From an uncultured Collinsella sp. (lineage in GTDB: Bacteria > Actinomycetota > Coriobacteriia > Coriobacteriales > Coriobacteriaceae), in NCBI GenBank assembly GCA_900547655.1, contig URHQ01000067.1:1-11705 (forward strand): a stretch of 11,705 bases of DNA, read 5' to 3'. The notes beneath the pieces were generated by a model. It did not search any database. It had not been told where the DNA came from and worked only from the letters and a program-made list of their open reading frames with translations. How positions within the stretch are numbered: the first letter of the stretch is position 1; each line of letters begins with the position of its first letter. A program made the translations under genes and the position numbers. This document shows, one piece after another, positions 5,739-11,705 of this stretch.

Positions 5739-5791
5739 TTGCACATAGGTAATAAAAACGCCCCAGGGGCAAAACAAAAAGGAGAACTACC
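5739..5791 (+). promoter_or_regulatory. A-rich fabH-acpP spacer with small palindrome
   Basis: The 53-base gap carries the 11-base palindrome GCCCCAGGGGC (5760-5770), flanked by A-runs, and then AAGGAGA (5779-5785), 6 bases before acpP. The A-rich, poorly structured ribosome-binding region would favour high translation, which suits ACP, one of the most abundant proteins of the pathway. This is an inference from composition. Confidence 0.4.
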
Positions 5792-6028
5792 ATGGCAAAT
5801 CAGAAGACCTTCGAGCGCGTTTGCGACGTTATCCGCGAGACCGCCGGTCTTGACGATGTCGAGATGAAGCCCGAGTCCACGCTCGAGGAGATTGGTCTCG
5901 ACAGCCTGGGCACCGTCGAGATCCTCGTTGCCGTCGAGGACGAGTTTGGCATCCAGCTCGATACCGAGGAGAACCCCAAGACGGTCGGCGAGTTCGCCGA
6001 TACGGTCGAGGCGGCATTGGAGAAGTAG
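5792..6028 (+). CDS. acpP: Acyl carrier protein
   Basis: ACP carries the growing acyl chain on a 4'-phosphopantetheine arm through the fatty acid cycle. The 78-residue product is small and very acidic, as the family requires. It contains the attachment motif IGLDSLGTVE, with the modified serine at 38, at the start of helix II, followed by the acidic recognition helix. The ATG has AAGGAGA 6 bases upstream in an A-rich spacer. It lies between fabH and fabK, and the fabK Shine-Dalgarno (GGAG, 6019-6022) lies inside its last codons, so the two are likely translationally coupled. Its place in the fab operon indicates fatty acid rather than polyketide use. Confidence 0.97.
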   Translation: MANQKTFERVCDVIRETAGLDDVEMKPESTLEEIGLDSLGTVEILVAVEDEFGIQLDTEENPKTVGEFADTVEAALEK

Positions 6029-6030
6029 AG

Positions 6031-6975
6031 ATGCTCAAGACTCCTCTCTGCGATCTGCTCGGCATCGAAAAGCCCGTGTTCCAGGGCGGTATGGCCTGGA
6101 TTGCCGATGCCTCGCTGGCGTCCGCAGTGTCCGAGGCGGGTGGCTTAGGCATCATCGCGGCCATGAACGCCGACGCTAACTGGCTTCGCGACCAGATTCA
6201 TGAGCTGCGCGCCAAGACGGATAAGCCCTTTGGCGTCAACGTCATGCTCATGAGCCCGTTTGCCGACGAGGTTGCACAGGTCGTGATTGACGAGCGAGTG
6301 CCGGTCGTCGTGACGGGCGCCGGCAATCCCGCCAAGTACATGAAGGCGTGGAACGAGGCGAGCATCAAGGTCATCCCGGTCGTTGCCTCGGTGGCGCTGG
6401 CGCGCCTCGTGGCACGTCGTGGAGCCACGGCGGTTGTTGCCGAGGGTACCGAATCGGGCGGCCATATTGGCGAGACCTCGACGATGGCACTGGTGCCGCA
6501 GGTCGTCGATGCGGTCGACATTCCCGTTGTGGCCGCCGGCGGTATTGCCGACGGCCGCGGCGTGGCGGCCGCCTTTATGCTGGGCGCCGAAGGCGTGCAA
6601 GTGGGTACGCGCTTTCTGGTCGCAGACGAGTGCACCGTCTCGGAGCAGTACAAAGAGATGGTCCTGAAGGCCAACGACACTTCGACGCGTGCGACCGGTC
6701 GCTCGACGGGACATCCGGTGCGCGCCCTCAAGAGCCCCTTCACCAACGCCTATGCCAAGAGCGAGGGTTCCGGTGCGAGTGCCGAGGAGCTCGGTGCTTT
6801 GGGAACCGGTGCACTGCGTAAGGCCGCCAAGGACGGCAACTACGAAGAGGGTTCGTTTTTGTGTGGACAGATTGCCGGCATGGTCAACGAGCGTCAGAGC
6901 GCACGCGAAATCGTTGACGATCTGGTCGATGGCGCCGAGCGCGTCCTGAAGGGTGCGTCCGCATGGGTAGCGTAG
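6031..6975 (+). CDS. fabK: Enoyl-ACP reductase II, FMN-dependent
   Basis: FabK is the flavin-dependent enoyl-ACP reductase that completes each elongation cycle using NAD(P)H; it is unrelated to FabI and is resistant to triclosan. The 314-residue product is of normal length. It has the TIM-barrel nitronate monooxygenase-like signatures: FQGGMAWIA (17-25), GGLGIIAA (37-44), EGTESGGHIGE with the catalytic-type His145, and GGIADGRG then GAEGVQVGTRF for FMN phosphate binding. The TGRSTGHPVRAL segment is typical of FabK. A nitronate monooxygenase would be the alternative reading, but the position between acpP and fabD, as in Streptococcus pneumoniae, argues strongly for FabK. The start lies 2 bases after the acpP stop, and its end overlaps fabD by 13 bases. 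Confidence 0.94.
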   Translation: MLKTPLCDLLGIEKPVFQGGMAWIADASLASAVSEAGGLGIIAAMNADANWLRDQIHELRAKTDKPFGVNVMLMSPFADEVAQVVIDERVPVVVTGAGNPAKYMKAWNEASIKVIPVVASVALARLVARRGATAVVAEGTESGGHIGETSTMALVPQVVDAVDIPVVAAGGIADGRGVAAAFMLGAEGVQVGTRFLVADECTVSEQYKEMVLKANDTSTRATGRSTGHPVRALKSPFTNAYAKSEGSGASAEELGALGTGALRKAAKDGNYEEGSFLCGQIAGMVNERQSAREIVDDLVDGAERVLKGASAWVA

Positions 6976-7889
6976 CGTTTCTGTTTGCCGGCCAGGGTGC
7001 CCAACACCCCGCGATGGGCGTCGACCTGGTCGAGGCATCGCCGGCGGCTGCCGAGGTGTTCGCCATTGCCGATGAGGTGCGCCCGGGGACGAGCGAGCAG
7101 TGCCGGAGCGCCTCCAAGGAGGAACTCTCGCAGACCGAGAACACGCAGCCTTGCGTGTTCGTGCACGACTTGGCTGTCGCCGTCGCCCTGCGCGAGCGCG
7201 GCGTGGTGCCTGCCGCCTGTGCGGGATTCTCGCTGGGCGAGGTCGCTGCACTCACCTTTGCGGGGGCATTCGATACGCGAGCGGGTTTTGAGCTCGTGTG
7301 TGAGCGCGCGGCATTGATGGCCACGGCGGCCGAGCGTCACCCCGGCGGCATGCGCGCCGTCATCAAACTTGATGCTGCGCAAGTCGAGAACCTGGCTGCG
7401 CAGGCCGGCGAGGACTGCTGGCCGGTCAACTACAACAGTCCCCAGCAGACGGTTGTGGCCGGAGCGCCCGATGCGCTGCAGACCCTCGACGTCCTAGTAA
7501 AAGAGGCTGGCGGCCGCGCCATGAAGGTCGCGGTGTCGGGTGCATTTCATAGCCCCTATATGGCCGAGGCAACCTGTGGCCTTGCCGCATATATTGAGGC
7601 TGGTCACGCGCCGTCCCCGTTGCTCATTCCTGTTTTGGCAAACATGACGGCGGCGCCCTATCCGGCGGACCCGCGAGCGGCATCGGATGTCTTGGCCAAC
7701 CAGGTGAGCCATGCCGTGCGTTGGGTCGACACGCTGCACACTCTGCAGGATCAGGGTATCGACACGTTTATTGAGGTCGGCCCTGGCAAAACGCTGTCGG
7801 GCCTAGTCAAGCGTACGCTGAGCGACGTTCGCGTGTATTCGTGCGAAACGGCCGAGCAGGTCGCAGCTATTGCCGATGAGCTCGCATAG
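6963..7889 (+). CDS. fabD: Malonyl-CoA:ACP transacylase
   Basis: FabD transfers malonate from CoA to ACP, supplying the extender unit for FabH and FabF. The 308-residue product matches the family length (E. coli 309). It has the N-terminal GQGAQ (10-14), the nucleophile elbow GFSLGE with Ser90, Arg115 in CERAALM for the malonyl carboxylate, His196 in SGAFHSPYM, and EVGPGKTLSGL near the C-terminus. The elbow is GFSLGE rather than the GHSLGE of E. coli; the residue before the serine varies in Gram-positive enzymes. The ATG lies within the last codons of fabK (13-base overlap), with an AAGGG-type ribosome-binding site at 6949-6953, pointing to translational coupling. Confidence 0.95.
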   Translation: MGSVAFLFAGQGAQHPAMGVDLVEASPAAAEVFAIADEVRPGTSEQCRSASKEELSQTENTQPCVFVHDLAVAVALRERGVVPAACAGFSLGEVAALTFAGAFDTRAGFELVCERAALMATAAERHPGGMRAVIKLDAAQVENLAAQAGEDCWPVNYNSPQQTVVAGAPDALQTLDVLVKEAGGRAMKVAVSGAFHSPYMAEATCGLAAYIEAGHAPSPLLIPVLANMTAAPYPADPRAASDVLANQVSHAVRWVDTLHTLQDQGIDTFIEVGPGKTLSGLVKRTLSDVRVYSCETAEQVAAIADELA

Positions 7890-7900
7890 CCCACAGGGCT
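7888..7900 (+). other. Small hairpin in the fabD-fabG gap
   Basis: AGCCC (7888-7892) pairs with GGGCT (7896-7900) around a 3-base loop. It includes the last two bases of the fabD stop codon and lies shortly before the fabG Shine-Dalgarno (GAAAGGA, 7908-7914). It is short and could be chance, but similar hairpins recur in the other longer gaps of both operons. Confidence 0.25.
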
Positions 7901-7919
7901 GTAACCCGAAAGGAATGAC

Positions 7920-8693
7920 ATGGGCAACTTGAACAACGGCGCGCTCGAGCGCAACGACTCACGCCGTGTGGCACTGGTCACGGGCGGCTCGCGGGGAATC
8001 GGCCGCGCTTGTGCGGTTGGCTTGGCGGAGGACGGCTTTGATATTGCCGTCGTCTATGCCGGTAGCGTCGATGCCGCGCGCGAGACATGCGGAGCCTGCG
8101 AGATGGTTGGCGCCACGGCGCGCGCATATCAATGCGACGTGGCAGACCCCGCTGCCGTCAATGCGTGCGTGGAAGCGGTCCTCAACGACTTTGGCTCCAT
8201 TTGGGCGCTCGTCAACAACGCCGGCATCACGCGCGACAGCCTGCTCATGCGTATGGGTGACGATGCCTTCGACCGCGTGCTCGATGTCAATCTCAAGGGC
8301 ACGTTCAATACGACGCGCGCACTCACCAAGACCTTTATGCGCCAGCGCGGCGGCTGCGTCGTCAACATGAGCTCGGTCGTGGGCATGATGGGAAATGCCG
8401 GGCAGGCCAACTACGCTGCCTCTAAGGCGGGCGTGATCGGCCTGACCAAGGCGGTAGCGCGCGAGCTTGCGCCCCGCGGCGTACGAGTGAACGCGGTCGC
8501 ACCCGGGTTTGTCGAGACCGATATGACGGCAAAGCTATCGGATAAGGTGCGTGCGGCGTGCGAGGAGCAGATTCCCCTGAGGCGCATGGCGCGCCCCGAG
8601 GAAGTGGCCGGCGTAGTGCGCTTTTTGGCGAGCGATGCGGCTGCCTACATTACGGGCGAAGTCATACGCGTCGACGGCGGAATGGCGATGTAG
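7920..8693 (+). CDS. fabG: 3-oxoacyl-ACP reductase
   Basis: FabG reduces beta-ketoacyl-ACP to beta-hydroxyacyl-ACP with NADPH. The 257-residue protein is a classical short-chain dehydrogenase: cofactor loop TGGSRGIG (21-28), NNAG (99-102), and the catalytic set Asn124, Ser152, Tyr165 and Lys169 in Y-A-A-S-K. The ITRDSLLMRM segment after NNAG is typical of true FabG. All catalytic positions are exactly 14 higher than in E. coli FabG (244 residues), because of an N-terminal extension of about 14 residues. The ATG at 7920 is kept because GAAAGGA (7908-7914) lies 5 bases upstream. Many SDRs look alike, but the operon between fabD and fabF fixes the role. Confidence 0.95.
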   Translation: MGNLNNGALERNDSRRVALVTGGSRGIGRACAVGLAEDGFDIAVVYAGSVDAARETCGACEMVGATARAYQCDVADPAAVNACVEAVLNDFGSIWALVNNAGITRDSLLMRMGDDAFDRVLDVNLKGTFNTTRALTKTFMRQRGGCVVNMSSVVGMMGNAGQANYAASKAGVIGLTKAVARELAPRGVRVNAVAPGFVETDMTAKLSDKVRAACEEQIPLRRMARPEEVAGVVRFLASDAAAYITGEVIRVDGGMAM

Positions 8694-8697
8694 AAAG

Positions 8698-8717
8698 CAA
8701 GCCGGGTAAGCGGCTTG
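8698..8717 (+). other. Perfect stem-loop just before the fabF ribosome-binding site
   Basis: CAAGCCG (8698-8704) pairs perfectly with CGGCTTG (8711-8717) around GGTAAG. It ends 3 bases before the fabF Shine-Dalgarno (GAGGAG, 8721-8726) and occupies most of the fabG-fabF gap. It could tune fabF translation or mark a processing site. No T-run follows, so it is not a terminator. Confidence 0.45.
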
Positions 8718-8732
8718 GATGAGGAGACCATG

Positions 8733-9980
8733 ATGGAACAGAGAGTTGCAATCACCGGTATCGGTGCCGTGTCGCCGCTCGGCAACACCGCGCTTGCCAC
8801 CTGGGCGGCCATGTGCGCCGGCACGTGCGGCATCGGCCCGATCACGCACTTCGATACCGATGCGTTTGCCGTCAAGGTGGCAGCCGAGGTCAAGGGCTTT
8901 GACGGCAACGAGTACTTTGGCAAGCGTGACGCCAAGCATCTCGACCCCTGCGTTCAGTTTGCGATGGCGGCTTCGGACGAAGCCATGCACGATGCGGGCG
9001 TTGATGTCGAAGGCGCCATTGATCGAGAGCGCCTGGGCGTCTACGTGGGCTCGGGTGTGGGCGGCATGCAGACACTCGTCGACAACGTCCACACGATCGC
9101 CGATCGGGGGCCTCGTCGCGCATCGCCTTACATGATCGCGATGATGATCCCCAACATGGCATCGGGCAATATCGCAATCCGCCACAAGGCAAAGGGCCCG
9201 ACCCTGCCCGTGGTGACCGCGTGCGCAACCTCGGCCCATGCGGTGGGTGAGGCGTTCCGCGCCATCAAGCACGGCTATGCCGACGCGATCCTCGCGGGCG
9301 GCGCCGAGGCTGCAATTATCCCCGATGCCGTTGCGGGCTTTACGTCCTGCCGCGCATTGACCACCAACCCCGATCCCGCGACGGCCTGCCGTCCGTTCGA
9401 TGCAGACCGCGACGGCTTTGTGATGGGCGAGGGCGCCTGCGTGCTCGTGCTCGAGAGCATGGAACATGCGCAGGCGCGCGGTGCGCACATTTATGCCGAG
9501 GTCGTGGGCTACGGCAACACCGATGATGCCTATCACATCACGAGCCCTGATCCCGAGGCTGCCGGCATTGCCCGCGCGATATCGCTGGCGGTGACCGAGG
9601 GCGACGTCAAGCCTTCCGAGGGTCTCTACATCAATGCCCACGGCACATCGACCAAGCTCAACGATTCGTCCGAGACGGCGGGCATTAAGCGTGCGCTCGG
9701 CGAGGACGCGGCGCGCGCCGCGCACGTCTCGTCGACTAAGTCGATGACCGGCCATATGATCGGCGCCACGGGTGCCATCGAGGTCATGGCATGTGCCATG
9801 GCGCTCGAGCAGGGCGTGGTGCCCCCGACCATTAACTACCACACACCCGATCCCGCCTGCGATCTTGACTACACGCCCAATCGCGCGGTTCGCGCCGATC
9901 TTACCTGGGCGCTTTCGACCAACCTGGGCTTTGGCGGGCACAATGCCGCCATCGCGCTGCGTAGATATACGAGGAGCTAG
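8733..9980 (+). CDS. fabF: Beta-ketoacyl-ACP synthase II
   Basis: FabF condenses acyl-ACP with malonyl-ACP in the elongation cycle. From the ATG at 8733 the product has 415 residues, as usual. The Cys-His-His triad is complete: Cys164 in TACATSAH, His303 in NAHGTST and His341 in TGHMIGA, with Lys336 before it. A GFGGHN glycine-rich motif lies near the C-terminus. Two ATGs are adjacent (8730, 8733), and a TTG at 8715 is also in frame. GAGGAG (8721-8726) is 6 bases from 8733 but only 3 from 8730, and the TTG lies inside a hairpin before the ribosome-binding site, so 8733 is preferred. The end carries the accB ribosome-binding site, so fabF and accB are tightly linked. Confidence 0.95.
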   Translation: MEQRVAITGIGAVSPLGNTALATWAAMCAGTCGIGPITHFDTDAFAVKVAAEVKGFDGNEYFGKRDAKHLDPCVQFAMAASDEAMHDAGVDVEGAIDRERLGVYVGSGVGGMQTLVDNVHTIADRGPRRASPYMIAMMIPNMASGNIAIRHKAKGPTLPVVTACATSAHAVGEAFRAIKHGYADAILAGGAEAAIIPDAVAGFTSCRALTTNPDPATACRPFDADRDGFVMGEGACVLVLESMEHAQARGAHIYAEVVGYGNTDDAYHITSPDPEAAGIARAISLAVTEGDVKPSEGLYINAHGTSTKLNDSSETAGIKRALGEDAARAAHVSSTKSMTGHMIGATGAIEVMACAMALEQGVVPPTINYHTPDPACDLDYTPNRAVRADLTWALSTNLGFGGHNAAIALRRYTRS

Positions 9981-9983
9981 AGC

Positions 9984-10457
9984 ATGGATTCCAAAAGACT
10001 TGCCGAGATAGCCGATGTTATGGAGGACCGCGGCCTCACGCGCGTGCGCGTTGAGGAGCCCGATGGCACCGCGGTCGAACTCGAGCGCGCGAGCGCTGCA
10101 CAGCCGGTTGCCGTGCCCATGCCCATGCCGAGCGCTATGGCCGCTCCAGTTGCAGCTCCCACAGTCGCGCCTGCCGCACCGGAGCCCGCCGCGCAGACAC
10201 CTGCCGCCGCACCGGAGCCCAAGGGCACCGAGGTGACCGCTCCCATGGTCGGCGTTTTCTATGCTGCCCCGGCGCCGGGCGACGAGCCGTTTGTGCACGT
10301 GGGCTCCAAGGTCAAGGCCGGCGAGACCCTCTGCATCATCGAGGCCATGAAGGTTCTCAACGAGGTGACGGCAGAGGCGGATGGCGAGGTGCTCGAGATC
10401 TGCGTGGCCGACGGCGACCTCGTGGAGTTCGGCAGCTGCCTCATGAGGATCGGATAG
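9984..10457 (+). CDS. accB: Biotin carboxyl carrier protein of acetyl-CoA carboxylase
   Basis: AccB (BCCP) carries the biotin that shuttles carboxylate from biotin carboxylase to the carboxyltransferase, the committed step towards malonyl-CoA. The 157-residue protein has a short N-terminal domain (1-37), a long Ala/Pro-rich flexible linker (about 38-79) and a C-terminal biotinyl domain. The biotinylation motif EAMKV contains Lys123, about 35 residues from the end as expected. The linker is rich in PxPxP-like and APA runs. The ATG follows GAGGAG (9971-9976, inside the end of fabF) at 7 bases, and only 3 bases separate the two genes. The divergent birA product is the probable enzyme that biotinylates Lys123. 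Confidence 0.96.
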   Translation: MDSKRLAEIADVMEDRGLTRVRVEEPDGTAVELERASAAQPVAVPMPMPSAMAAPVAAPTVAPAAPEPAAQTPAAAPEPKGTEVTAPMVGVFYAAPAPGDEPFVHVGSKVKAGETLCIIEAMKVLNEVTAEADGEVLEICVADGDLVEFGSCLMRIG

Positions 10458-10466
10458 GTGATATCC

Positions 10467-10889
10467 ATGAACAAAGAAGAGCTCAAGAAGCTGTTACCGC
10501 ATCGCGAGCCGATGCTTTTGCTCGACGAAGCCGAGCTGGTGGGCGACGAGGCCCACGGCAAGATCACGATTACGGGCGACGAGTACTTTTTGCAGGGGCA
10601 TTTTCCGGGAAACCCGGTCGTCCCCGGCGTGATCCAATGCGAGATGCTCGCCCAGAACTGCTGCGTGCTGCTGATGGGCGATGAGGAAGCGCGCGGCGCG
10701 ACGCCGTTCTACACGAGTCTGGACAAGGTGCGCTTCAAGCGTCCGGTGCGCCCGGGCGACACGGTGGATCTGGTGTGCTCCATCACGCGTGCGCGCGGGC
10801 CGTTCCGCTTTGCGACGGGTACTGCGAGCGTCAACGGTGAGGTTTGCTGCCGCGCCGATATGTCCTTTGCACTCATGCACGAAAGTTAA
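10467..10889 (+). CDS. fabZ: 3-hydroxyacyl-ACP dehydratase
   Basis: FabZ dehydrates beta-hydroxyacyl-ACP to trans-2-enoyl-ACP, the substrate of FabK. The product, 140 residues from the ATG at 10467, has the hot-dog-fold signatures LLPHREPMLLLDE and GHFPGNPVVPGVIQCEMLAQ. The catalytic pair is His45 and Glu59, the FabZ pattern, rather than the His/Asp of FabA. An in-frame GTG at 10458, directly after the accB stop, would add three residues. The ATG has AGGTGA (10456-10461) at 5 bases, so it is preferred, although the GTG with GAGGAT (10444-10449) cannot be excluded. Placement of fabZ between accB and accC is the arrangement of the streptococcal fab operon. Confidence 0.95.
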   Translation: MNKEELKKLLPHREPMLLLDEAELVGDEAHGKITITGDEYFLQGHFPGNPVVPGVIQCEMLAQNCCVLLMGDEEARGATPFYTSLDKVRFKRPVRPGDTVDLVCSITRARGPFRFATGTASVNGEVCCRADMSFALMHES

Positions 10890-10899
10890 GGAAGGCTTC

Positions 10900-11705
10900 A
10901 TGTTCGACAAAGTGCTCATCGCCAACCGCGGCGAGGTCGCGGTCCGTGTTATCCGCGCGTGCCGCGATATGGGCATCAAGACCGTCGCCGTTTATTCCAC
11001 GGCCGATGCGGACGCGCTACACGTGCAGCTTGCCGACGAGGCGTATTGCATCGGCGGCCCGCGTCTTGTCGAGAGCTACCTCAACGACGATGCTGTGCTC
11101 ACCTGTGCCGTAAAGTCGGGAGCTAAGGCAATTCATCCCGGCTATGGCTTCTTTTCCGAGAAGGCGAGCTTCGTGCGCGACTGCGACAAGTATGGCCTGG
11201 CGTTTGTCGGTCCTTCGGCCGAGGTGATCGACAGCATGGGCGACAAGGACGCCGCGCGTCGAACGGCCGCCGCGGCGGGCGTGCCCATCGTGCCGGGCTG
11301 CGATTTGCTCAAAAGCCCCGAGGAGGCAACGGCGGAGGCCGAGCGCATTGGCTGCCCCGTGCTTATTAAGGCGCGTGCAGGTGGCGGCGGTCGCGGCATT
11401 CGCAAGGTCGAGCGCGTGGAAGATGCGGCAAAGGCGTTCATCGAGGCGCGTGCCGAGGGCGAGGCCGTTTTTGGCGACGGCGAGTGCTACATGGAGAAGT
11501 TCGTCGCGCCGGCGCACCATGTTGAGGTGCAGATTATGGCCGATAAGCAGGGCCATGTGTTTTCGCTCGGCGAGCGCGAGTGCTCGGTGCAGCGCCGCAA
11601 CCAAAAGCTGATCGAGGAGAGTCCAGCGCCGTGCCTCGACGGACACGACGACATTCGTGCCCGCATGCACAAGGCGGCGCGTGACCTGGCTCGTGCCTGT
11701 CTCTT
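10900..11705 (+). CDS. accC: Biotin carboxylase subunit of acetyl-CoA carboxylase (partial, 3' end outside window)
   Basis: AccC carboxylates the biotin of AccB using ATP and bicarbonate. The frame is open from ATG 10900 to the window edge: 268 complete codons of an expected 445-450. Visible features are the N-terminal domain start FDKVLIANRGEVAVRVIRAC, the IHPGYGF-S-E segment (78-87), GDK with Lys116 matching the E. coli ATP-site lysine, and the ATP-grasp glycine loop AGGGGRGI (160-167). HVEVQIMAD and the segment GERECSVQRRNQK follow. Glu and Arg residues of the active site near the C-terminus lie beyond the window. AAGGA (10888-10892) is 7 bases upstream and overlaps the fabZ stop. accD and accA would be expected next, but that is not visible. 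Confidence 0.95.
   Translation, partial: MFDKVLIANRGEVAVRVIRACRDMGIKTVAVYSTADADALHVQLADEAYCIGGPRLVESYLNDDAVLTCAVKSGAKAIHPGYGFFSEKASFVRDCDKYGLAFVGPSAEVIDSMGDKDAARRTAAAAGVPIVPGCDLLKSPEEATAEAERIGCPVLIKARAGGGGRGIRKVERVEDAAKAFIEARAEGEAVFGDGECYMEKFVAPAHHVEVQIMADKQGHVFSLGERECSVQRRNQKLIEESPAPCLDGHDDIRARMHKAARDLARACL

Noticed and set aside
5760..5770. GCCCCAGGGGC flanked by A-runs as a terminator between fabH and acpP (minus strand reads a T-run)
   Set aside because: The stem allows only about 4 base pairs, no T-run follows on the coding strand, and no minus-strand gene ends here.
6031..6975. Reading this gene as a nitronate monooxygenase rather than FabK
   Set aside because: The families share a fold, but the location between acpP and fabD and the FabK-like TGRSTGHPV segment favour enoyl-ACP reductase.
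8715..8732. fabF start at TTG 8715 or ATG 8730
   Set aside because: The TTG lies in the right arm of a hairpin upstream of the Shine-Dalgarno, and ATG 8730 is only 3 bases from it; ATG 8733 has proper spacing.
8535..10298. A 587-codon minus-strand open frame opposite fabF and accB
   Set aside because: The Arg/His/Gly/Ala-rich translation has no recognisable domain and lies opposite well-supported genes; it is a GC-driven shadow.

Overview
The window looks like housekeeping chromosome from a high-GC Gram-positive bacterium. The informational proteins have actinobacterial character, while the fatty acid genes follow the order known from Firmicutes such as Streptococcus pneumoniae. I infer a member of the Coriobacteriia (Collinsella-like). 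No 16S rRNA or other decisive marker is present, so this is a moderate-confidence inference. I see no mobile element, CRISPR array, tRNA or rRNA.

Left part (1-3772): a structured non-coding leader with one good sigma70-type promoter (176-204) leads into a str-type translation operon, rpsL (S12), rpsG (S7), fusA (EF-G), rpsJ (S10). It ends at a strong intrinsic terminator (3732-3772). The tuf gene usually found after fusA is absent, and the rest of the S10 operon does not follow rpsJ. rpsL and rpsJ both start with TTG. S12 carries Arg at position 88, where Lys is usual; this substitution is known from streptomycin-resistant mutants.

Middle (3826-4778): birA, a biotin-protein ligase without an N-terminal DNA-binding domain, lies on the minus strand and is divergent from the fatty acid operon. 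The 176-base divergent spacer holds two near-identical 19-base repeats that resemble operators.

Right part (4779-11705, continuing past the window): a compact plus-strand type II fatty acid synthesis and acetyl-CoA carboxylase operon, fabH-acpP-fabK-fabD-fabG-fabF-accB-fabZ-accC (accC cut by the window edge). AccB-biotin, charged by BirA, and AccC begin malonyl-CoA synthesis. FabD loads malonate onto ACP and FabH makes the first condensation. FabF elongates, and FabG, FabZ and FabK complete each reduction cycle. All catalytic residues I could check are present. No accD, accA, fabM or fabT is in view; the first two may lie downstream.

This is mostly conserved core metabolism and I found no clear novel system. 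The points most worth a second look are the S12 Arg88, the repeat pair before fabH, the tuf-less str operon with its orphan rpsJ, and the Firmicutes-like FabK operon paired with birA.
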